Source of the DNA: Magnaporthiopsis rhizophila
Taxonomy: Eukaryota > Ascomycota > Sordariomycetes > Magnaporthales > Magnaporthaceae
Direction of reading: 5' to 3'
NCBI GenBank assembly: GCA_003049465.1
Contig: PYSS01000104.1
Span: 1-64,000 of the forward strand
Length of the DNA: 64,000 nt
The translations under genes were made by a program, and so were the position numbers. Shown here one piece after another: positions 1 through 12,429 of the stretch (positions are counted from its first letter, which is position 1; each line of letters starts with the position of its first letter). The notes beneath the pieces are model-generated. The model did no database searches. It saw only the letters and a list, made by a program, of their open reading frames with translations, and had not been told where the DNA came from.

Positions 1-470
1 TAATATAAAATCTTATATAACCTTTAAAACCTTATATTAATAATTATTTTATTTAATTTTTTATTTAATAATTTATAATACACTGTGTTTTATACTGTGC
101 ATTAAGCTTATATATACGAAATTACGTAATATATATAGTAATAATTCATATTATTTAAAAATCGCAAATTTTATAAATATAAAACAGGTTATTTTGTTTT
201 TGTTACTTTTGTGGTTGGGGAGTTATTAGCTTTTTTTCACTGTTATAATTTTTATATATTTTATTAGCAAATACTAACATTTTACCTATCTTTTTTTAAT
301 GCATATTTATTATATATAATATATATATTTAGTAAAAGTGCTTATTTTTTATATTAAATTTAGCTTTTAAATTTTAGAAAACTGCTTATTTTATACTCAC
401 ACGATTTTTCCCCGATTTGTTATACCGCTTTTAAAACTGTGAATTTGCGTGGATTTGTATGGGGATCCAA
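1..470. other. AT-rich edge segment
   Basis: The first ~470 bases are overwhelmingly A and T, with many TA steps and no open frame of coding quality. The composition changes abruptly to a mixed composition near 470. This fits an AT-rich isochore, a relic of repeats mutated by RIP, or a subtelomeric/centromere-flanking segment. No transposon protein or telomeric TTAGGG array is visible, so its origin stays open. Confidence 0.6.
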
Positions 471-1418
471 GTGGCCGGAAGTGGGGGTGGTCGGAAGGAG
501 GTGCACTGACTTATGTCTCAAGTAAAGAATGAGTCTTTGTGAAATGCACAATCACGTTGGTTGAGAGAAAGAAGATGGAAAAGATAAAGAAGAAAGAAAG
601 GGGTTTGACAAGCGAATAGATAGAAAATAGGTAATAAGACGGAAGAAATAATAAATGGTATGAAAAAAAAAGTATAAAAAAAACCCGGGAAGAAACAGGC
701 CTACTGGACGGGTTGGGTAGCGGGATTTAATTAGGGTTGTTAGAGCCGCATATCGTTATTAATAAGCTGCCGTAATAACTGCCGGATGGTATCAGCTCCG
801 AAACAACGAGCGGGCAGCCAATCTCTCGCTCGAGGGCTTGGGTTACATTTTAATTATAATTTTTTTTTTTTTTTTTTAAAAAAAAAGAAACCACTTTATA
901 AACCTTTTAGCGAAGAGTGAAAAAATCAGCCGTGTAATTATGATTGTTTAAAACGGGGTTAAGGTAATCATGTCATGTTTGTCGTAGTAAACGCGCTTAG
1001 ATTCTCCGCCGCGGTAAGTCGCGGGAGGGGTAAATTAGCTGTTTATCGACGGATGGTAAGAAGGGGTATTGGAGCGGGTTTAAGGTAAGTACGGCACAGA
1101 CGACTTCTAATCATTTCTTGCCAATTCTCCTTAAACTTGACCCGTAATAAGTTACTCAGGCCCAGAATCCGTTGCTATTATTACTTTTCTTGCTTCCCTC
1201 AGGTATCCTGCTGTCTCATCAATTAACTAGAGTCAAGACGTTGTTAGCGGCGGGCATTTCAGCGGTACTGTCAACCGTTTTCTGGTGTTGAAGGAGAGTA
1301 TAAGAACAGAAACTGCAAGTCGTCGCGGGGGTTTGTGCCAACCACCCGTTAATCAGTGGTCATAAGGCAGCGCAGAGAAAGGAGCTGTGTGCTTTGCTGG
1401 GAAAGAACCAACTGACTA

Positions 1419-1455
<37 letters not shown>

Positions 1456-1657
1456 AAAGCCCCGGCGATTTCCTTCAAAAGGGCAGTCGTCAGTCTTCCA
1501 AAGATGGACCCTCCTCCGGGTTACGTCTTCGTTTGGGCGGAGCATGTCATTATCTGTCCCTCTGGGCCGGCACAGAGTATATTCACTGACGACAAGCACG
1601 GGCTGGCAGCGGGAGATGGATCTCATAGTCTGTAGATATTAACCGAAAAGACTACAA
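471..1657. other. Intergenic stretch, nothing coding seen
   Basis: The composition is mixed, with a T run near 862-877 and a long A run at about 1422-1454. The only open frames cross the A run and encode lysine or phenylalanine homopolymers, so I treat them as chance. The right end is the 3' side of the GH43 gene. Confidence 0.5.
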
Positions 1658-2713
1658 TCACTCAAAAAACTTGAAGCTCCAGCCCTTGTTGACATTGTCC
1701 CCAGGCACATTAGCCCGGCTGTAGGCAATCTCGGGCCCCCACCAGACGTACTCCCCGGCGTACCACTCCCTCTTGTCCCACGCGTACGGCGTGCCCTTGG
1801 GCACGGCGTGGAAGGCAAACTCCTTGCGGTGCGTGTGGTTCGGAATGCTGCCGTTGCCGACGACGCCGTCGGCAAGCACCCAGGTGTGGTGGCCGGGCCC
1901 GTCGACCTGCAGGGTCGCGTCCCAGCCGGACATCATGTCGACCTGGTGCGACCCGAACAGGCAGCCGTTGGACTTGTACCAGTCCCACACGTACGTCGGG
2001 TCGCCGCCCTTGCGCAGCCGCAGGTCCGCGATGCAGTACTTGCTCTCCCAGCTGCCGTTGGCCGAATACGCAATGTGCAGCTGTCCGTCCGGGTCCACGA
2101 TGGGCTGGGGCCCCTCGTTGATGAGCGGACGGCCGGACCCTTGCTCCCACCGCTCGCGCGGCTGCGAGATGATGAAGCGCGGGCCGGTGGACTGCGTGGG
2201 TGACGACATGCGGCAGATGTACAGGTTCTGCTCGATACCGCCCGTCGTCTCGTCGCGCCAGCCGGACCAGACGAACCAGCGCTGGCCCGAGAAGGTGAAG
2301 GCCGCGCCGTCGATGGCCCACTGGTCGTCGGGGAGGTTGACTTTTGTCGCGGGGCTGTAGTCGCCGTACGGCGAGGAGGCCGAGATGACGTACATGCGGT
2401 GGGCGGCGGACCGGCCGGCGGAGAAGTAGATGTAGGTGCGCCCGGCGCCGTCGGTGGAGATCTCGGGCGCCCACACGTCGCCCATGTCGGTCGTGTCGGC
2501 CCACACCTGCTTGCGGTCGACGCCGGACGCGCCGAGCCCGACGACCGACTTGGCGCGCCGCACGTGGATGCCGCCTCCCGCCGACTCGGCCGAGTAGTAC
2601 GTGTCGCCGATCTTCATGATGGTCGGGTCTGCGCCACCGCGGATCTTGGTCGCGGCCGCGGCGGGGGAGACGAGAATGGCGAGGAGCGTTGTGGCTAGGA
2701 CCAGCAGCGTCAT
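1658..2713 (-). CDS. Secreted glycoside hydrolase family 43 enzyme (arabinanase/arabinofuranosidase type)
   Basis: A 351-residue intronless protein. Residues 1-21 form a typical signal peptide (hydrophobic LLVLATTLLAILV core, AAA-A end). The mature part shows the GH43 five-bladed propeller landmarks in the right order: ADP with Asp29 as probable base, WAPE at ~81-84, YIYFSAG at ~94-100, AIDG with Asp135 as pKa-modulating Asp, and NEGP with Glu200 as probable acid. This spacing is what is expected of exo-acting arabinan or arabino-oligosaccharide hydrolases, acting outside the cell on plant cell-wall side chains. The exact subfamily cannot be fixed by eye. I chose the ATG at 2713 because it starts directly at the hydrophobic stretch. 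An in-frame ATG at 2764 would add 17 residues and weaken the signal peptide, and the frame stays open to 2923. Next to it are only a non-related nuclear-type gene and the AT-rich edge, so no sugar cluster is visible. Confidence 0.85.
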   Translation of the reverse strand: MTLLVLATTLLAILVSPAAAATKIRGGADPTIMKIGDTYYSAESAGGGIHVRRAKSVVGLGASGVDRKQVWADTTDMGDVWAPEISTDGAGRTYIYFSAGRSAAHRMYVISASSPYGDYSPATKVNLPDDQWAIDGAAFTFSGQRWFVWSGWRDETTGGIEQNLYICRMSSPTQSTGPRFIISQPRERWEQGSGRPLINEGPQPIVDPDGQLHIAYSANGSWESKYCIADLRLRKGGDPTYVWDWYKSNGCLFGSHQVDMMSGWDATLQVDGPGHHTWVLADGVVGNGSIPNHTHRKEFAFHAVPKGTPYAWDKREWYAGEYVWWGPEIAYSRANVPGDNVNKGWSFKFFE

Positions 2714-4060
2714 GGTGGCCGAGGGGCGATGCCGGCCCCCGGGGGAGAAGAAGATGGCGAACATGATGTCGCGGGTGGGTGTGTGTGTAAGTGTAAGTGA
2801 ATGTGTGGGTGTCGTGAAGAAGCGGAACGGGCTGGGAAAGAAAGAATTCCCTTTAACGAACGAGAGTCTGGCGATTGCTCCAATGCCGGGAGCTCTGCCT
2901 TTTCTTATTGTGTGCTGCAACAAAGAAAAACCCCGGTGCTTCGGACCGCGTTATTGTTCTCGAGACAAGTGCGACCTTAAAAGACGGGGATACCCGCCGT
3001 CTTTTTATCAGTCGCACACAAAGAACGGATGGCCGGGTCGGGTCGTAACGTTTCCTCGTGCGGCAGTCGTTTTTGCTGTTGCTGGCCTAGCGCCTGTTCC
3101 TCCTGGGTGGCCCTGATTCTCCCTGCTACTTCCCCTGCTCTGCCCTAGGCACCCACGAACGCCGGTGATGTGATGTGAGCTGACGGCGAAAGGGGCAGCC
3201 GAATCGGGTCATGGACGGGCGGATGGCATGGCTCGGCGGGAATCCTACGGCTCTCTGCTTGCAGGGGAAGTTGTGGCTCGGCGGCTCGTCCAATCGTCAA
3301 TCGCGGGAGTTTTGACGGGCAAGGAAAATGATCGTCCAGGGCTCCATTGAGAGGATGACAGGATCGACGAGCATTGTGGAAATTTTTCACAAAAACCCAC
3401 CCGACCAAGCTCGGACTTGGAAACCGAACAGATCTGCCTTTTTCGATCCTTCATCGAGTCGAGAACCTCGGCGGACAGACCGAAATAGAAGCCCCATCCC
3501 GCTGCTGCACCCCTGGCAGTCTCCGCCAGGGCTGCTTGATTTTTGTTCCTTTGCGCGAAACCGCGGTCATCACCATGACAAAAAACCAAGGCACAAAAAG
3601 GCAAAATCGCGATCTTGGGTCATCCTGTTAGGTTTGATTTCCTATCGGAGTCTCGTGTAATCCATCACAGAAAAAAAAAAAAAAGGAAAAAGAAAAAGCT
3701 GGACAAACTCCGGCGGGCTTCCTCGACCCGTGCGAGCGCCCGCGGCAAATGCATCCTGACCCGGCCCATGCCATAAACGGGAGAAAAAAAGGGCACACGG
3801 AAAAAAGGTAAAGTAAAATCGAATGGGAAAAAAATACAAAATTACAACGTGGTATGGACGCTTCGTTGGCCGTAAGTGAGGCAAAGGGAAAAAAAAAAAA
3901 TACAGCCGAATCGTGGCTGCCGACCATTATGCCCCCTTCCTTTGCCCATCCAGCCACAACGCCCCCAGTATCCCCTTCCTCCGTGAAAATATCCCACCAT
4001 CCCACCGTCCAGACCCAAGCCCATCTCCACCCGGAGCCTCCCCTGAATCCTCCTCCTCCT
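2714..4060. other. Intergenic: GH43 upstream region and 3' side of next gene
   Basis: It holds the promoter of the leftward GH43 gene (2714 upward) and the 3' region of the leftward large gene ending at 4061. It contains a few A/T runs (about 3671-3700, 3890-3900) and overlapping short frames with no family features. I see no gene. Confidence 0.5.
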
Positions 4061-7000
4061 TTACTTGGCGGCAGCGCCACCAGAGGCGGGCGTGGCCACC
4101 TTCCTGCCGGGACCGGGGGCCGGCGTCGCCGAGGCGGCGGCAGAGGCGGCGGCGGGCGGAGGAGTCGCCGCGTTCAAGAAGTCGGCTTCGGCCTCTTGAG
4201 CCTTGGCCTTCTTCAGGCGCAGCGTCTCCTTCCGCTTCGCCACGGCGCCCTGCATGGAGCCGTTCTTCCAGCGTGCTGTTGTGATGGTAAAAAGGCTTGG
4301 GGTTAGCAGAGGCTCTGATGGGAATACCCCGCGTAGAACACGTAGATGTAAAGAAACTTACAGCGCATCGAGTAGCTCATCTTCTCGGACTTGGTCATGG
4401 ACGCGTAGTCCTTCTCTGGCTCCTCGCCGGTGGCAATAGCAGGCGAGGCGGCGCGCGAGGCTGCTCCGGAATCGCCCGAGGCGGACGCAGGGGCGAGCGA
4501 CGCCGACGGGTTGCGGCCAACCATGGAGGGCGTGACGTGCTTGATCTTGAGCTCGCGCTGCTTCTTGCCGCCCCTCGGGCCAGGTGTCTGCTGCATTGGC
4601 TGCTGGTCTGGCATCGCTGGCTGGGCAAACGGCGCTCCCGAGGTCGGTGGCATCGGCATCGGCATCGGCATCGTCTGACCCATGTTGGCTCCAACTGCAC
4701 CAGGGCCCAGCTGGAGAACCCCAAAGGCGCCGTGCTCGGCAGGCGAGTGCGGGTACTGCATGACATGCTGGTGTCCGAAAGCAGGCGGGCCGGGCCTCTG
4801 CTGCGGTGCGAGGTGTGGCTGCATATGCGGTGGAACGGCCGGGGCCAGGGTCACAGGCTGGGCGGGCATCGACGGGGGTAGGACTCGCTTGCGACGGCCG
4901 CGCTTCTTGGGCTCCGTCTCCTGCGGCTCCTCGGCCTCGACGCCGCCCTGGATGTCCTTAAAGTTCCGGCCGCGCTTCGGGCGGAACGAGTAGTTGGAGC
5001 CCTCCGAAACCGTCTCGTTGGACGACGACGTCGTCGGCCTCGAAGCCTCGCCGTTCTGGGCCGGCTTGGCGGAACCTGACGAGGAGTAAAAGTTGCCCGA
5101 CGCGATCTCTGCTCGGGGCGGTCGGTTGGCGGGGCGTATCATGTTAGCGAACGGAATCCGCTTGCGCACCCGCTTCGCCTCGGGCTCGGGCTCGGGCTCG
5201 TGGCAGTTGACCGCCTCCTCGACGGGATCGTCGGCAGAGGCTTGGCCGCGGCGCCTCTTGCGTGTCTTCGGCTCCTCCTCCTCGGCCGGCATTGTGTCTT
5301 GCACGGGCGGGTCTGACGGCGGGTGCTGCTGCTGCGCCTTGGCACCCCGCGGACGACGGCCGAGCTTGGGTGGCTCTGGGGGAGCTGGAGCCGCCGGAGT
5401 GTCGTCTTCGCCTTCTTCGTTCTCCGCCTCGGCTTGGGCAGCAGTCTCGGCGGCTGGCCTGCGGCCGCGGCGCGTGAGCTTGACCGGCGGTGGGACGGGC
5501 GTGCTAGCCCTGCTCGCGTTGCGGCTCTCGTCGTCCAGAACGCGCCTCTTGCGAACCCGCTTGGAGTTCAGAATAACCGACTCCTCGGCCTCGGCCTCGG
5601 CCGCCTTAAGTGTCTTCGGCCGAGCTCTGGTGCGCGGTTTACTAGCCCCGTCACGCTGATCCAGCGGTTCCTGCTTGCCGATGACGTGCTCTCGGCTGTC
5701 GTACTCGAACCCGTATGCTTGTGCCATGACCTTGTCGTTGGCCCGGGCGTCGGCCTTGACCTGGTCGCCGTCCTTGTCGATCTCCATCACCCACCTCCGC
5801 GGGTCCAGCGTGCGCCTCAGCTGGAATCCCTTGGGAGCCTGTCGCGTGTTGCTGTCGGGGACGTCGAGGTCATAGACTCCCTGGGTCTTGAACCTCTCCA
5901 GCGCCCGAGCAATCCGCTCGTCCTCTTTGGGCTCGTCCGCCCGGCGCCTGGGCGCGTTGTACTCTGAGTCGACGATCTTGCGAAGCCCGACGTACTCGTT
6001 CTGCCAAGCGCACAGGCTTGCGTTGGCGGTGGTACACAAACTGATGAGGTCCGCTGTGTTCATCGCCTTGTAGCCGGCGAGAGCATCAACAAATTCATCT
6101 GGCGACCGGATCTTCTTGAAGGACAGTTGCTTGAACTTGCCATCCCGACCGGCATCAGACGCTGCTTCGGCCTCCAGCACTGCCTTTTGGAGTGACTGGC
6201 CTCCTCCCTTTGCAATGTCTGCCTGGGCGTCGTTTGATGGCGACTCGTCAGACATAGAGTCCGTGGCTGCGGCCACGGCAGGAGCCTCGTTGGCCGTCTG
6301 GGCTGCTGACGGTGTCGATGGGTGCGGTTCCTGAATCTCCGGGTATCGAGTGACTCCGTCGACGTAGGGCGTCAGTTTGGTCCACGGGCGGAAGTCATCC
6401 GTGGCATTCTCCTCCTCCGCCTCCTGCTGTACCACTGCCGGTCTCTTTCTAAGAACACGGTCAGAGTAGGGCCTGGGGGCCGCTGAGGTCTTGGGGAGTG
6501 TTGAGGGCTCGACAACTGCATCCTGCGTAGCGGGAGAGGGCTTTCCGGTCGCAGGTGCAGCCTTGGGCTGAGGCTGCGGAGAATGTGGCTCAGGCAGGGT
6601 AGAGTCGACTGGAGTTACCGGCGCGAAGCGCAAGCCGGGCTCTGCGCCATCGACATCGGATGCCATTTTGTGATTTCCCTCGTATATAGATGTAATCGGA
6701 GGAGAGGAGGGTGTTGGTGTACGAGTGGGTGTGGGCGCAGTGTCCTCGATGAGCTGCGGTGGTGTGAGCGTGGACTCGACAGTTGGGGTCAGACCGTCGT
6801 CAAGAGCCTGTGACTGTGCGTCTTTGAGCTTTTCCAAGTTGTCTGGGCTCTTGGATTTTTGCTTTGCTGCTGGCGGCTCCTGTGGGGCGTTGCCCTGCTT
6901 GCTTGCTGCCGTCGCCTCGGGTTGGTAGGTCCTATCGGCCTGGTCCCGTGACTCCACAACAGCCACCACCTTTTCTGGCTCTGATGTCTCTGGAAAACGT

Positions 7001-9579
7001 GATTTTTCGACAGCCCGATCTCCCGTGGAGGCTTCCACGCCAGGCTCAGAAACCACTTTCGCCACCTCGACCAGAGATGTCCGAGGCGCCTCCTCGACAG
7101 GCCCATCGATCATCATGGCATCGGATGCGGGCTCCTTCGACGGTAAGCCGTCCGACATCTCCTCTGCAACTGTGCCACTGGCGGATTCTTCCGTGGGGAG
7201 CAGGACGTCTGCGGGCTGCTCAACCGCCCCAGATTGCTTGCGAGCTTCGTCTCCTTCCACTGGTTTCTCTGCAGGCCGTTGCTCAGACATCGGCTCCGTG
7301 GCAGGCTCGCCGGCTCGAGCAGGGTTTTCAATCACTGACGCGTCCACATCCACAGGTTGCATGCCCGTCGTCTCCTTAGGAACAGCATGCTCTATCGACT
7401 CCTCGGGTGGTCCCTTCGCATCCGTGTCGGACGTCTGGCGCTCTGAATGCTGAGGCTGGGCGGCGACTTGCTCAACCGATTCTTGGCCTGCAACTACTGG
7501 GAGAGAAGATACGGGATGCTCACATGCCTCATCGGCCGACTCTTGGAGGTGTCCCCTGGGAGACTCTGCGTCTGGATCTGGATTCAGGTGCTCTGTTGAA
7601 GGGTTGTTTGATTTCCCAGCAGGCTCTTGGGCCATAGGTGAGTTCTTTGCCCTCAGTTCCAACACCGCCGGTACCTCTTCTGGAGGTGCGGCCGCGGACG
7701 TGGACTTCTCTTCTGATAATTGTTCTTGAGACAAGGGGGCGTTGGCCTCGATGGGTGCCGTCTCTGTTGCAGAATCAAACACAGGATCCCTAGGGGGAGA
7801 TACCGATGTGGGCAACTCGGCGAGCTCGTCTAACAGATCAGGGACGTCGCGTTTCTCGTCCACCTGCTCGGCTGCAGGCTCGCCACAACTTGTCTTGATA
7901 GGTTCTTCGGTCTTGTTGGACGACTCATTAACAACAGCTTTGAACTCCCCAGTTCCTGAGGCATCGTCGGAGACGGCATCCCGCACCTCTGTGGCATCCG
8001 TGGCTGTGGTGAACTCAGCCGACGGCTCAGGAGAATCTGGTTGTGGCGCTGGCGCCCTCGAGTGCACATCTTCCAGGGTCTCATTTGGTTCATCGACAAT
8101 GATGGGTTCGGGGGGTTGGGGAGTTTGTACACGTGCTGGCAAAGGTTCTGGGGACAGAACAGGCTCGGCAGGAGAGAGCGACTCTGACTCTCGGACATCA
8201 TCCTCGGACAGATCCTCTGGAGGTGCTGTGGAGAGCTCGTCTGTCTCATCCTCAGCCTTCTCAGACTCGAGTGCTGGGTCGGAGGCGGGAAGCAAAGATT
8301 TCAAAAACTCCGAGTTGGTGTAAAGGCGGACGATGAGACTGTTGCCAGGCCTGTCGCCGACTATCCCGGCTTGCGAGGTGTCACGGCCAGGGGCCTGAGC
8401 TCGACGGCCCGAGCCACGAGCCGCCCCTCGGCCTCGTCGGCGTCCCCCGCGACCTCCACCTCGACCCCTGCCAGACTTCACCGGGCTTGGCGAGTCTGGG
8501 GACCCGGGAGAATTGTCAGATGGTGATGGAGACGGTACACCTGCGCTTTCCTCTGACGAGGACTCGGGTTCTTCTTCGTCGCTATCTTCTTCAGCGCCAT
8601 CACTGCTGTCATAAGGCACTGGAGAGTTCACGGCAACCTCGATTTCATCCATGACCTCAGTCTTGACATGCGCCGGAGAGACCTCAACTGGCCCAGGGCC
8701 AGAGCCGGCGGCAGTGCCACGGCGTCGTACACTCCTAGGCGCAGGCGTCTCCTTTGCCTTGTTGGTCAGGCGGGGCCTTTTCGTGGCGGTGGGCGTGACC
8801 GGGTCCATCTCCCCAAAGGAGCCGGCGCGGGCAAGGGCGGACATCTTGCGCTTGCGGCCACGTGAGGAGAATGAGATGGCAGGGTCGGTGGTGGCTTCTG
8901 CCTTAGCGGCCTCTGCAGCGGCCGACGCGATGGCCGCCTGCAGGTCCGGCTTGCTGTAGTCGACGCGGGCGCGCTTACGGAGTGCGTGGCCGCCCTTGGA
9001 GCGAGAGCCCTCCGGGGCCTCATCCTCCAGGACGTCGACGGGCGGTGCGGGCATGTCCATTGCGCTACGACGCCTGCCGCCGCGCGCGCTGGCACCGCTA
9101 TCTGCTGAGGTGGCGGCAGGCTGAGATGGAGTCGAGAAGGCCAGAGCCGAGGCTCTTGCCGGCTTCTCCGACCGCGTCATGCGAACTGGGGGCGAATCTG
9201 CGGGATTATGCAAAGGGGTGGTGGATGCGGTCTTGGATCGACCGCCTCTCAGAGAACCGCCGATGGCAGATGTGCGACCAGCACTAGGAGAGGCTAGGGT
9301 GGTAGCGGTTACGTTGACGGTTGCGGTGGCTGCCGTGGGCGTAGTGTAGTTGCTTACGGCATCAGCAACACCGTCACCAGCGCCGGCAACATCAGCAGCG
9401 GCGCCAGCGAGCAGGGCGGCGTTGCTGGCACTCTTGGCGACGGAGCTGTTTGTGCCGGCGTCAACAGCGCCACCGTGACTGGCACGGGCAACGGGTGACG
9501 ACGATGAGGCGGCGGTAGCACCCCCTCGCCGGCGGTATCCGCCACGGCCTCCACGGCCACGGCCTCGGCCACGCTCCAT
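4061..9579 (-). CDS. Large low-complexity basic/acidic protein, probably nuclear, function unknown
   Basis: Two exons, complement(4061..4275, 4362..9579), give 1810 residues. The donor is GTAAGT at 4361 and the acceptor AACAG ends at 4276; splicing joins the reading frame exactly and replaces a short intron-encoded tail. The N-terminus is an RG-rich block, and a second RGG-type block lies near residues 365-395. Several AT-hook-like basic patches (RRGRR, KKRGRRK) occur later. Roughly residues 430-1080 are acidic, Ser/Pro/Glu-rich and probably disordered. The only globular-looking stretch is about residues 1140-1310 (from 'RSPDEF' to 'IGKQEPL'). The C-terminus after the intron is Lys/Ala-rich and helical. 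The mix suggests a chromatin- or RNA-associated protein, which is an inference. I do not recognise a named family. It is divergent from MTC1 over a shared ~1.1 kb upstream region. Confidence 0.8.
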
Positions 9580-10710
9580 AGCTCAAGCTGCTGGGGATCG
9601 CTGCTGGCGCGGGCTCGTCGCGCACATTAACAGCGCGGCTGCGAGACCCGTAAAATACGGCAGACGACACAGGGGAGGCGGGATGACAGGGGATTAAAAA
9701 GGAAAGACCCAGGACGTGCGGCTTGATGGCGTTGGGTCGCACAAAGCAGCTATGCTGGCTGGATATTCCGCGTGTGAGGACTGGCTTTGACGGGACGGGA
9801 GGGCTCAATTTGCTGGGGTCTGTCCGGCTTAGCGTGTCAGGAGACGGAAAAATGCGTGCTGGGCTCTACACGCCCAAAGCGGGAAGTTCTGGGGCGACCC
9901 TGCCAGCGAGCGCGCCCACTGGAGCTGGCGCCGGGACCACCCACAGCGCTCCACCGCGGCTGGGGCTGGGACTGGACTTACATTGACGATGCGCGATCTG
10001 TATCAAGATCCAATCCGCCTTGTTTGTTTGATACTCGAGAGATGGCGTACGGCTTGGGTGCTGGTCTGCAAAGAAATGGCAATAGCCGCACATTCATTCA
10101 TTACACGGGGCGTGGTAGAAAATACCCGACGGACCGCAGGGTGATAGGTAGGAAAGGAGACGAGAGAAAAAGGCGGAACGGGTCAGAAAATCCTTGGGCA
10201 CGCCGCACTCTCACGGCATCAATCATCACCGTCACTCATCTCAGCTGCTGCAATTTTTTCTGCCCCTGCTTCTGTGGTCGCTCACTCAATAGGCCAACGT
10301 TGAGCCTTGAATAAGCCACAATCCCAGCAGCCCCCGACTGGCGAGAACAATGGGCAGGTGGGGCGGCAGGTGGGTCTACAGCGCATCAAAAGCAAAGCCA
10401 CATGCGAGGTGTCGCTTTGGGTAGGTGAGCCTGGCGCCCAATCAGCTGGCCCGGGCTGTCTAAGCGGCACGCTGCGCTGTGAGGTCCCACCTTGGGATTC
10501 CGTGACCATGAACCACTGATTGACGTTTATTTCCACGCCGGCGCCAACATCATCCACCGGCCATATAGCTTGCTTCGACATATCACGCAGGTCAATATCC
10601 AATTCCGGTAGCTCGTTCTACCTGCTGAAGGCGTCGTCGCTGGCTGCGCGCCTCGTTGTCTGCATTTCTTTCTTGTCCTCAGCCCCGCCTCCCGCCCCGC
10701 TGCTCCAGCC
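9580..10710. other. Divergent promoter region
   Basis: This is the shared upstream region of the large leftward gene (ATG at 9579) and rightward MTC1 (ATG at 10711). Short C/T-rich tracts lie just upstream of both ATGs, as is common in fungal promoters. No clear TATA box or RNA gene is seen. Confidence 0.5.
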
Positions 10711-12429
10711 ATGCCTCCCAAGTCGGCCTCAAAGCCCAAGGCCCGAGCCACCGACGATGAGCTCGACAACCTGTTCAAGGACATCGACGACGAAACTCCC
10801 GTAAAGAAGCCCGCCGCCAAGTCCAAGGTCGCGCCTAAGACCAAGCCCGTCGACGACGACGCCGACATCCTCGCCGAGCTCGAGGACCAGCTGGGCGAGG
10901 CTCCCACAATCTCCCGCCCCCAGACTCCCCGCGTCAAAGAGACGCTCGCGAAGCGGCCCGCATCCGAGAAGGCCGGTTCCGACGATAAGACGTCGTCCGC
11001 CGCCGCCCGCAAGTCGGCCGACAGCTCGCGCGACTACCACTCCTCCTTCACCCCGAGCGCCTCCAGCTCCGATGTGCACGATGTCGATAAGAGGGACTCG
11101 GCACCCGCAGCCGCCGCTCCTGCTGGTGGCGGCAGCTGGTGGGGAGGTATTTTGGCCAGCGCGACTGCGACTGCATCGGCTGCCATGAAGCAGGCTGAGG
11201 AAGCCGCCCGCCAGCTTCAACAGAGCGAGGAGGCCAAGAAGTGGGCAACTCAGGTCCGAGGCAATGTCGGCGCCATCCGAGGATTCGTCGGTGAGTGAAG
11301 TGGCCCTACAGACGAGCAGAACCACACCCTGTGCTAACCACATCCCCCGATTCCAGGCGAGGAAATCCGACACCGCGCCCTGCCCACCTTCAGCGACATC
11401 CTCCACACGCTCGCGCCGCCCATCGCCTCGCACGAGCGCCTCTCGATCCACATCACGCACGACCTCGTCGGCTATCCCTCTCTCGACCCGCTCGTCTACG
11501 CCGTCTTCTCGCGCGTCATGGCCCAGGTCGAGGGCGGCGACCTGGTCGTGATCCAGCGCGGCCAGGACAACGTGGCCGCCCGCCCGCGCTCCGGCTCCCA
11601 GCTCTTTTCGTCCAGCGACCCCAACACCTACGGCTGGCGTGACGGGCCCTGGTGGCGCGCCTTCGACTCGCCCCGCGATCTGGGTGCCATCCGCGGCCTG
11701 CCCGAGGGCACCAAGCTTTGCCGTGCCTCGGCCGAGGCCTACGCATCCGAGTACTATGCCGCCCACGGCGGGCTCGAGCTGGCCCGTCAGCGCGCCATCC
11801 AGCCAGTCTCCGAGGACAACCCGGTCCGCAGCTCAGACCTGTTCCTCGCCCTGCAGGCCATCACTATCAAGAGCGACCAGGACGAGCTCTTTACCGCCTC
11901 TGCCGCTGCCGCCGCCGCCGCCAAGGAGAAGGAGGAGGAGGACGACGACGATGACGACGACGACGATGATGATGATGACGACGATGATGACGAGAAGCAG
12001 GGCGCAGGCGACAAGGAGCAGGTCGTCTTTGCCGTCTTCGTGCTCGACCCCGTGCACGACATCTCGTTCCACACCGTCAGCCAGGCCGTGCCCGCCGAGT
12101 GGCTGCGCTGGATGGACGCGGCGCCCCCGCTGACGCCGGCGAGCAGCGGCGGCGACGACCCAGAGGGTGGCCACGGCGGTGCGGCCGGGTTCTTGGGGCG
12201 CGTGCCTGAGGAGATCCGCGACGTGGTCGAGAGCGGCGGCGTCGACCCGCGCGAGTGGGTGGCCGAGTGGCTCGAGGAGCTGCTCAACCTGTCTGTCGGC
12301 GTCGTTGCCCAGCGCTACGTGGCCCGCCGCATGGGCGTCGGCCTGGGCGGGCTCGGCAAGGGCAAGAGGAGGACGGAGACGGTCGTGCAGGAGGGCGGCG
12401 GCGAGGCAGCGCGCGCCGGCCTGATTTGA
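10711..12429 (+). CDS. mtc1: MTC1-like protein (DUF5427)
   Basis: Two exons, join(10711..11290, 11357..12429), give 550 residues. The intron runs from a GTGAGT donor at 11291 to a TTCCAG acceptor ending at 11356. The N-terminal ~130 residues are charged and disordered with a DELDNLFKDID start. A short GGGSWWGGILASATATA segment follows, then a coiled part, and then the globular DUF5427-type region carrying LPTFSDILHTLAPPI, the SxLFSSSDPNTYGWRDGPWW stretch and a C-terminal WLEELLNLSVGVVAQRYV. This is the architecture of yeast Mtc1 (maintenance of telomere capping 1), a protein linked genetically to cdc13 and physically to early Golgi/COPI vesicles. Its biochemical role is unknown. An uninterrupted run of 17 Asp (11941-11991) sits in an insertion of the globular part. 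Confidence 0.8.
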
